Shown here: piece after piece, positions 58,556-64,000 of the stretch
How positions within the stretch are numbered: position 1 is the first letter of the stretch
How the letters are laid out: the number at the start of each line of letters is the position of its first letter
NCBI GenBank assembly: GCA_946965045.2
Contig: OX337235.1
Coordinates: forward strand, 1,116,001 to 1,180,000
Source of the DNA: Epithemia pelagica
Taxonomy: Eukaryota; Bacillariophyta; Bacillariophyceae; Surirellales; Surirellaceae
Direction of reading: 5' to 3'
Length of the DNA stretch: 64,000 nucleotides
The notes under the pieces: model-generated
What the model saw: the letters and a program-made list of their open reading frames with translations, nothing else
What the model was told of the DNA's origin: nothing
The model's database searches: none
Translations under genes and position numbers: made by a program

Positions 58556-61538
58556 TCTTGTAGTGTTTGTTTATCTCATCGAATACCGGGTGTGGATCCT
58601 CACTCACCAGGAGAATGTCGTCTACGTAGACCAGTATAAGTTTGTAGTATTCTTCCCCACTTTTCCTTTTCTTCTTGCGTCGTAGTACACAAGGGTCCGC
58701 CATGGTATCACGAAATCCCATGTCGTACAACGTGGCCATGAGCGTGGCCCGCCAACTAGCCCCTGAAGACTTTAACCCATACAGGGCTCTCACCATGACA
58801 CACACTCGACCTTGAAACTCCTTCCCTACCTCCGGTCCGCCAAGAAACCATATCTTCTCCCTGCACGGTGCATTCAAATATGCATTGCCAATATCACAGG
58901 CGAGAACGTTGAGTTTGTTCAAGGCAGCGATTAGGAATGCCACCCGGATCGAATCACGGCTCACCACGCTCGAGTAGGTTAAGCTGCTTGGCGCGTCCGT
59001 CGTATGTCCTCCCGCCACCAGGCGTGCTTTCCGAGTAAGATCCATCTTGATATCGAAGACCATGTGGCATGAAATTTCAGTGTAGCCAATTAGTTGTCGA
59101 CCGGCGCGGACGTCCTCTAAGTTAAGATCATCCCTGGCCTCCCAGGACACGTTTACCACCTTTAGCTCTTTCTCTATAGCGTCCCTCCAGTACGTTGTCC
59201 CCGTCAACTCGTCTATCTTTAGGGCTTCTTTGACTGAGTGTGGTAGCTGAATCCCGTATTTCTTGGTCGTCCTCCAGTACTTTTTCTTCACCTTCTTCAC
59301 GATTCTACGCAGATGGTTTAGTACTTGTGGGACCCGCCAATGGAAAGCGGGTTCTTGCTCGATTCCTTGCGCGACCGCGTATTCCGCCAACTCTATTGCG
59401 TATCCTTCCTTCATATCTTTCAGTGGTACCCACTCCTGGTTGCCATCAATCCATTCCACTGCTATCTCCCACCCTTTCGTCGTTCTTTTCGGATGCTTGT
59501 TCCCATTTGCCGAAACCGTGAAACCATCTTGTCGGCTGACCGCGTCCCCGTTCTTCTTGTGCCCTATGATTTCTTTCAGCATCACGTGGCGTTTCCCTTC
59601 GCTATCAATTTGGGCAAAGAGATTCTTGGCCACAACGTTCGCCGTATATTCGTGTACTGCACCCCCAGGGAACCTAACCGAGTAAGTTCTTGTGTCAAAG
59701 AGCGGATTCTTGTGCCTCCTGCCGATGGGCTTTCCGTCCAGTCCCTTTTGCCGCTTTATCACAGTCTCTATCACGTCCTCACTTCCCACGTTCATCTTTA
59801 TCTCTGCCCCTAGGAATTCGTCATATCCCTCTTCGTATTCCTCTGCCTCTCTCAGTGCTTCTTGCACCATCTTCCCATATTCCTCGTCAGTTGGGATGAT
59901 TCCCCTCTGGTGTCCCCGTCTTTCTTCCTCCAACTCCTCGACATCTTCCAAGTATCCCGGTCCCTTTGTTTCTTGGTCCGTAAAGTTCCTGTCATCGAGC
60001 CTTTCCGCAACAATCAACTTGAATTGCCTGATCCTTTCGGATATCTTTGGGTCATCCATGTCGGCCTGTGTGACGTGTTGTACCGTTGTCCTTGCTATCA
60101 CTTTGCCCGACTTGGTTAAGACCCAATAACACAAGTCGCTGCCAATACGATGGGCAACTCCCAACCAGTACCCAAGTGAGGGCTGTTCGTCAGTGGTATC
60201 ACCCTTCGAGTTGTCGTGAAACCACACGAGATCAAAGAACGAAAAATCGAGCCATTCGGATATGTCAGGCGTATCCCCAGCAAGTCGCTCAATTCCAGTC
60301 CGCCCATCTTGTCCCCGGGCGACGCGACTGAGGATGCCGGCTTCATATACGAGGCCATAGTCCCAAAGACGCTTTGGAACGTTCAAATCGGCCATGCGAC
60401 GGCGCCAACGTTGTTTGAGTAGTCCGATCTCTCTTTCTGCGCGATGGTTTTGCTTGCCTGTGCCCTTTTCGCTCCATTCAATGTCGATACGATGGTGCCG
60501 AACGAGCTTGGAGAAAAGTGTAGATGCCCCAGTTTGCTCACCGGCAAGGTCGGCCGTAAGGCGGGCTGGAACTCCGACTTCATCAATGAACTGTGCTAGC
60601 GCGTGTCCGGCCTGAGACTTGGAGGCCATAGGGTAGACAGCCGTGTATTGGCCGTCAGTAAAAACTTGAGCACACTTATTGCCACTTAAAGATAATGTCT
60701 TCGAGAACAGAGTATCGGTGAAAAGGCGAGTATCGAGACGGTTGCGGTGGAGTGCCAGGTTGTCAACCCGGTACCTTCGTGTAATAGGGGAGACCGCCGT
60801 ACGGATTCCCTGTTGGGTGGTCATTCGGAGGGTCGCACGGGCAGTTTCGAGCCCAACTTTCCATTTGCGACTGATAGTTTCTGGGGTCACCTGCGAGTGT
60901 TGCGTGGTATCAACTTGTTTGATGCTCGGCAGCGCCGCTAACTCTTGACTAATCCCAGCGGGTGTAAGGATGCGGGACACCTGTCCGATGCCCGCCACGC
61001 TCGCGTCATATGCTTCAATGTACGGACTCGCGTCATGTTGCGTGAGATCAACGTTTCTTGGGTCCCATAGCTCTTGTCTAGTAAGCGTGACGCTTGGTAA
61101 CTCCTCTATCTCCTTGGACGTCGGAGCCCGGGACTCGAAATAGACTGTCGTACCTTGCAGTTCAAACGGAATATGAATCCCGTCAGCCCAAATGCCGAAT
61201 CCGTCTTCCTTGACACGTGTCGGATCGTCTTTCACTGTATGACCGGCGAACCGTATTTGATTCTGATTAAGCAAACTCTTATCTAAATGTTCCCCGAACC
61301 ACAACATCTGGTGACCAATCAACACCAGTTCCACTCCAGTTTTCGCCTCTCGAATGACCGTCGCACATGTTGCCACCGGGATGTGCCTACCATGAACCTG
61401 GTTACCTGTAAAATCGTTGACGGCACACTCCATTCCCGTCGTCTCTACCAGGGTCCAATTGCGGCCGGCACAACAAGTGTCGACCATTGTATCCATCTCG
61501 TTCCGTCCGGTTGTCTGGCTTTCGTCTCGATCTAACAA
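58539..61538 (-). pseudogene. pol: protease, integrase and RT part of the decayed Copia pol
   Basis: About 1,000 codons open. Protease: MVDTCCAGRNWTLVETTG. Integrase: QVFTDGQYTAVYPMASKSQA, ARLTADLAGEQTGAS and GTGKQNHRAEREIGLLKQRW (D, D, E), plus the typical GNxxLF-like C-terminal segment. RT: FDIKMDLTRKARLVAGGHTT, VLACDIGNAYLNAPC, RALYGLKSSGASWR and the YVDD site in ILVYVDDILLVSED. The frame ends soon after the YVDD block at a TAG created by a one-base shift. The same frame runs upstream of 61538 into the Gly-rich gag tail. Confidence 0.82.
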
Positions 61539-61549
61539 CCAACCTTTTT

Positions 61550-62394
61550 CTATTTTTCCGATTTGTCTCTGTGGCCCACAAGTGACCGTGCTAACCCCTC
61601 TTCCCCCTTGTTGTCCCCCTTGACTACGGTTCTCTCCCTGATTCCCCTGTTGTCCGTAAGCGCCTGCCCCAAAGCGCCTCCCATTGGTACTGCCTCTGTC
61701 ATCTGACGTCGTCTGGCCTTGCCCCTGTGTGCCAGTTGCCCGTGTCTGGTCGTTAGTGATGTCGGTAATAACCGAGTCACCACCACCACCGCCCGTTTGG
61801 ATCTCTGAAATGCCCCTATTGTCCCTATTGCCGCCCCCACGACCGCCACCGCCGCTGCCATAATACCGTCCACCACCGCCTCTGCCACCACGTCCCCGAC
61901 CACCGCACCACCGCCTCTGCCACCACGTCCCCGACCACCGAAGCCTCGACCCGAGTTGTTGGTACCGCGAAGGCGTTCGCGTTCCTGGTACACGTATGCT
62001 TGGCCAGCCGGGCCAAGCGTCTGCATCTCTTGAGAAGAAAAGCGGCGCTGAACGTCGGTGACGTCGACGCCATAGAAATGATAAACACCATTTTCTTGGG
62101 TGAGACCATGGAAACTACGAGGTCGCGAGGATGAGGTGGTTTCCGAGATGAATCGGTGGCGTCCTTGGTTACGTGAAGGAACAGTAACGTCGGGAAAAAG
62201 TTCGGATACTTCACGCGAGATATAGGAAATCGCGCCGTGAAGGTCGGAACGGAGGGTGATGCGAACGTGTCCTTTAATAACAGCGAACTCAGGTGAGGTG
62301 ATTCGAATGTTGTCGATGAGAATTTTTACTTGGTTGGATGGGGTGCGACGGTTTGGCGTGTTTTCCAGGGTGCGAAAAGCCTTGAGTAACTTTG
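61550..62394 (-). pseudogene. gag: gag of the decayed Copia element, 5' truncated
   Basis: Encodes a helical capsid-like part (VKILIDNIRITSPEFAVIKG, then AISYISREVSELFPDV) and an RGG-rich tail (GFGGRGRGGRGGG). Codons right of 62394 derive from the Lhcx promoter and are not gag. At 61871-61940 a 35-bp unit is repeated in tandem; downstream of it the frame is nonsense-like until TAG 61552-61550, while the correct Gly/Gln-rich continuation lies in the pol frame. Confidence 0.7.
61871..61940. repeat. 35-bp tandem duplication in gag
   Basis: CACCACCGCCTCTGCCACCA plus CGTCCCCGACCACCG occurs at 61871-61905 and 61906-61940 without a break. As 35 is not a multiple of three, it puts gag and pol out of phase; with one copy the two frames agree. 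Confidence 0.9.
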
Positions 62395-62818
62395 CAACTC
62401 GGAAGCACACCCAACCAAGCAAGATTCCGCCACCGCCCCATCATGATTCCCACGTCCCTCCAACACAGACTGACGTTGACACTATTGTCCTCGTACGAAG
62501 CCAACGAGCTCACTCCTGTCGTAGGAATCCAATGCAACTCATTGATTTGACCATCCTTGTCCTACAATGCGAACTTTAACGTTGCAACACGTATCCTGAC
62601 GCATGCGGTGGATGGGCAAACCCGCAATTCTCGCGATCAATCCATATCGTGTAACAGCACAAAGATACTCGTCAGAGAGATCCTCTCCGCAGTCGTGCCC
62701 TTCCTGATTCAGATTCCTAGTCGAATCAGAATCTCATCTCTCATCCAAAGTTGCTTTCCCACAAGGCTCATAATCTGCAAATCAAGCAACTTATCAACAC
62801 AAACACCAAATCGTCAAC
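62395..62818 (+). promoter_or_regulatory. duplicated Lhcx promoter, copy 2
   Basis: Matches 46871-47298 from CAACTCGGAAGC onward; left of 62395 the sequence is Copia gag. So the full upstream identity shared by the two genes is 424-428 bp here. Main differences: this copy lacks about 12 bases after ACGAAGC, has TTGTCCTACAATG inserted near 62560, and lacks one ACGTGTA. Confidence 0.7.
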
Positions 62819-63538
62819 ATGAAGCTTTCTGCCGCCACTCTTGCCCTTTTCGCCACTGGTGCTTCTGCCTTCAACTTCGGCAAGGCCCCTGCTGCCTCCA
62901 AGACCTCCTTGGAAGCCGCCTCCCTCAATGGCTGGACTCCTGATGCCACCAAGTTCGCCTACGGTCTTCCAGGATCTTTGGACCCTGTCCCTGAATTCGA
63001 CCCCTTGGGTTTTGCCGCTGATGCCGATTTGGACAAGGTGAAGCAATACCGTGAAGCCGAGCTCCAACACGGCCGTGTTGCCATGTTGGCCGTGATCGGT
63101 TTCCTTGTCACCGAAGAACCGATTGAGTTCCACCCTCTCTTTGAGGCCGCCAACAAGGACATTGGCCCTGCGATCCGTCATTTGGACGAAGTGCGTGCCG
63201 TTGCTCCTATTTTCTTTGAGTTGTTGGCTGTTGTGATTGGAACTTTGGAATTGAACCGTGCCTTGGTTGGCTGGATCCGTCCTTCGGAAGTCAAGAAGCA
63301 AGTGTTGAACGACGACTACTTCCCTGGTGATGTTGGTTTTGATCCTCTTGGCTTGAGGCCTGAAGACGAAGAGGAATTCCTCGCCTTGCACACCAAGGAA
63401 TTGCAAAATGGCCGTCTTGCCATGCTTGGAGCTGCTGGTATTGTCGCCCAAGAATTGGTGAACGCCAAGGAGATTTTTGTCAACTTGGGCTTGTCTCAAG
63501 ACCGATTGGACCCTTCTTCTCTTCCTGTTCAATTTTAA
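62819..63538 (+). CDS. Lhcx: Lhcx-type chlorophyll a/c-binding protein
   Basis: 239 residues, the same presequence (MKLSAATLALFATGASAFN) and helices as the gene at 47299-48018. Substitutions cluster at the 3' end: NAKEIF for NGKEIF, and LGLSQDRLDPSSLPVQF for [17 protein letters not shown]. The promoter and 5' coding part are close to identical, which suggests a recent duplication with a patch of conversion or selection at the end. Chlorophyll-binding residues are kept, so it should be functional. Confidence 0.92.
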   Translation: MKLSAATLALFATGASAFNFGKAPAASKTSLEAASLNGWTPDATKFAYGLPGSLDPVPEFDPLGFAADADLDKVKQYREAELQHGRVAMLAVIGFLVTEEPIEFHPLFEAANKDIGPAIRHLDEVRAVAPIFFELLAVVIGTLELNRALVGWIRPSEVKKQVLNDDYFPGDVGFDPLGLRPEDEEEFLALHTKELQNGRLAMLGAAGIVAQELVNAKEIFVNLGLSQDRLDPSSLPVQF

Positions 63539-64000
63539 AAAGTACTGCAAACATTTGAGCATACCCAATTTGAGATCATTCATCAAGGGATAAAGTAAAA
63601 GGAAACGTTTTTCTTTAGTACCCAGTCAGGTGTCGTTATATCCAGAACAAAGTGGAATAGTCTTTGCATTCCATCTGCGACTATGAACAGTTAAGGCTCA
63701 ATGGAGAGAGTTCTAGAGTGAGAGCTTGCACACTCTACCTGATGGGTTGGATCGCGTAAGAGAAGTTGATGTGAAGGGTTTTTGTGCGAGAAAACGGTTT
63801 GACTTGCTTGATACATGGAAAGAACGACCTATGGAATCTCCGCATATGGTTGCATTGGTATCTATCCATAAGCTTCTTTCTCTGAGTTTGACTGTATTTG
63901 TGCACATTGTTGAACGATCGTGAAGGAGTCGGAAATACCATGTTGTCGTTTGGATTGGTTGCTGCTACCCTTCATCATAGAGTCTCCGGAGTTTTCAACG
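63539..64000. other. Lhcx 3' flank to the window edge
   Basis: Short overlapping frames on both strands (for example 63726-63923 on +); none convincing. It does not match the 3' flank of the Lhcx gene at 47-48 kb. Confidence 0.4.

Larger units (their letters stand above)
57032..62394 (-). mobile_element. decayed, 5'-truncated Copia element
   Basis: Gag, protease, integrase, RT and RNase H on the minus strand. Damage: the 5' LTR and gag start are missing, cut at 62395 where Lhcx promoter sequence begins; a 35-bp tandem duplication shifts the frame in gag; one frameshift lies near 58555; and the TRIM interrupts the last pol codons. Without the TRIM and one ACATC, pol would run on to a TGA at 57034-57032. 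The 3' LTR must lie left of this but cannot be delimited. Confidence 0.8.

Noticed and set aside
1-64000. CRISPR array or bacterial-type operon
   Set aside because: No regularly spaced repeats with unique spacers; gene structure, presequences and introns are eukaryotic.

Overview
The window looks like nuclear DNA of a diatom, probably a raphid pennate. The evidence is: several Lhcx-type chlorophyll a/c light-harvesting genes with an ASAF-type plastid presequence; a DUF6824 protein (a family I associate with diatoms); other plastid-type presequences (aldo/keto reductase, TraB-like protein, phosphate translocator); GT-AG introns that are few and short; and Copia elements of diatom type (DNQST and DTCCAG protease motifs). 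The genus cannot be fixed from sequence alone. A run of exactly 200 N at 39308-39507 shows this is a draft scaffold.

Layout. 1-10.7 kb: a Ser-rich protein running off the left edge, a plastid-type aldo/keto reductase, a four-helix membrane protein with a broken tandem copy, a hypothetical protein sharing a motif with the first gene, and a DUF6824 protein. 10.7-15.7 kb: a segmental duplication carrying Lhcx, one copy reduced to a 3' fragment and one intact, with a WW/P-loop NTPase/nuclease-like protein between them. 15.95-24.8 kb: two almost identical 4,104-bp DNA transposon units head to tail, each encoding a 1,109-residue putative DDE transposase of a family I cannot name, followed by a 628-bp inverted-repeat element. 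25.7-46.5 kb: mostly single-copy genes: TraB-like protein with a lumen-type leader, a P-loop/nuclease-like protein, a kelch gene with an in-frame stop, a phosphate translocator with a 3' intron, a very long J-domain protein cut by the N gap, a SpoU methyltransferase, and a NodU-type carbamoyltransferase with a C-terminal PqqD-like domain. 46.9-63.5 kb: two further Lhcx genes that share a duplicated promoter, separated by an intact Copia element (218-bp LTRs, 5-bp target duplication), an Uma2-like nuclease-fold gene, a strongly palindromic segment, and a decayed, 5'-truncated Copia element into which a 456-bp TRIM-like element has inserted.

The host genes do not form one pathway. The linking themes are amplification of a photoprotective antenna family by segmental duplication (three intact genes and one fragment) and repeated invasion by mobile elements. 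The observations most worth following are the TRIM with Pol III-type A and B boxes in its terminal repeats, the Copia element whose primer-binding region is complementary to its own LTR and which carries an extra KOW-like ORF, the unrecognised transposase family, and the carbamoyltransferase/PqqD fusion.
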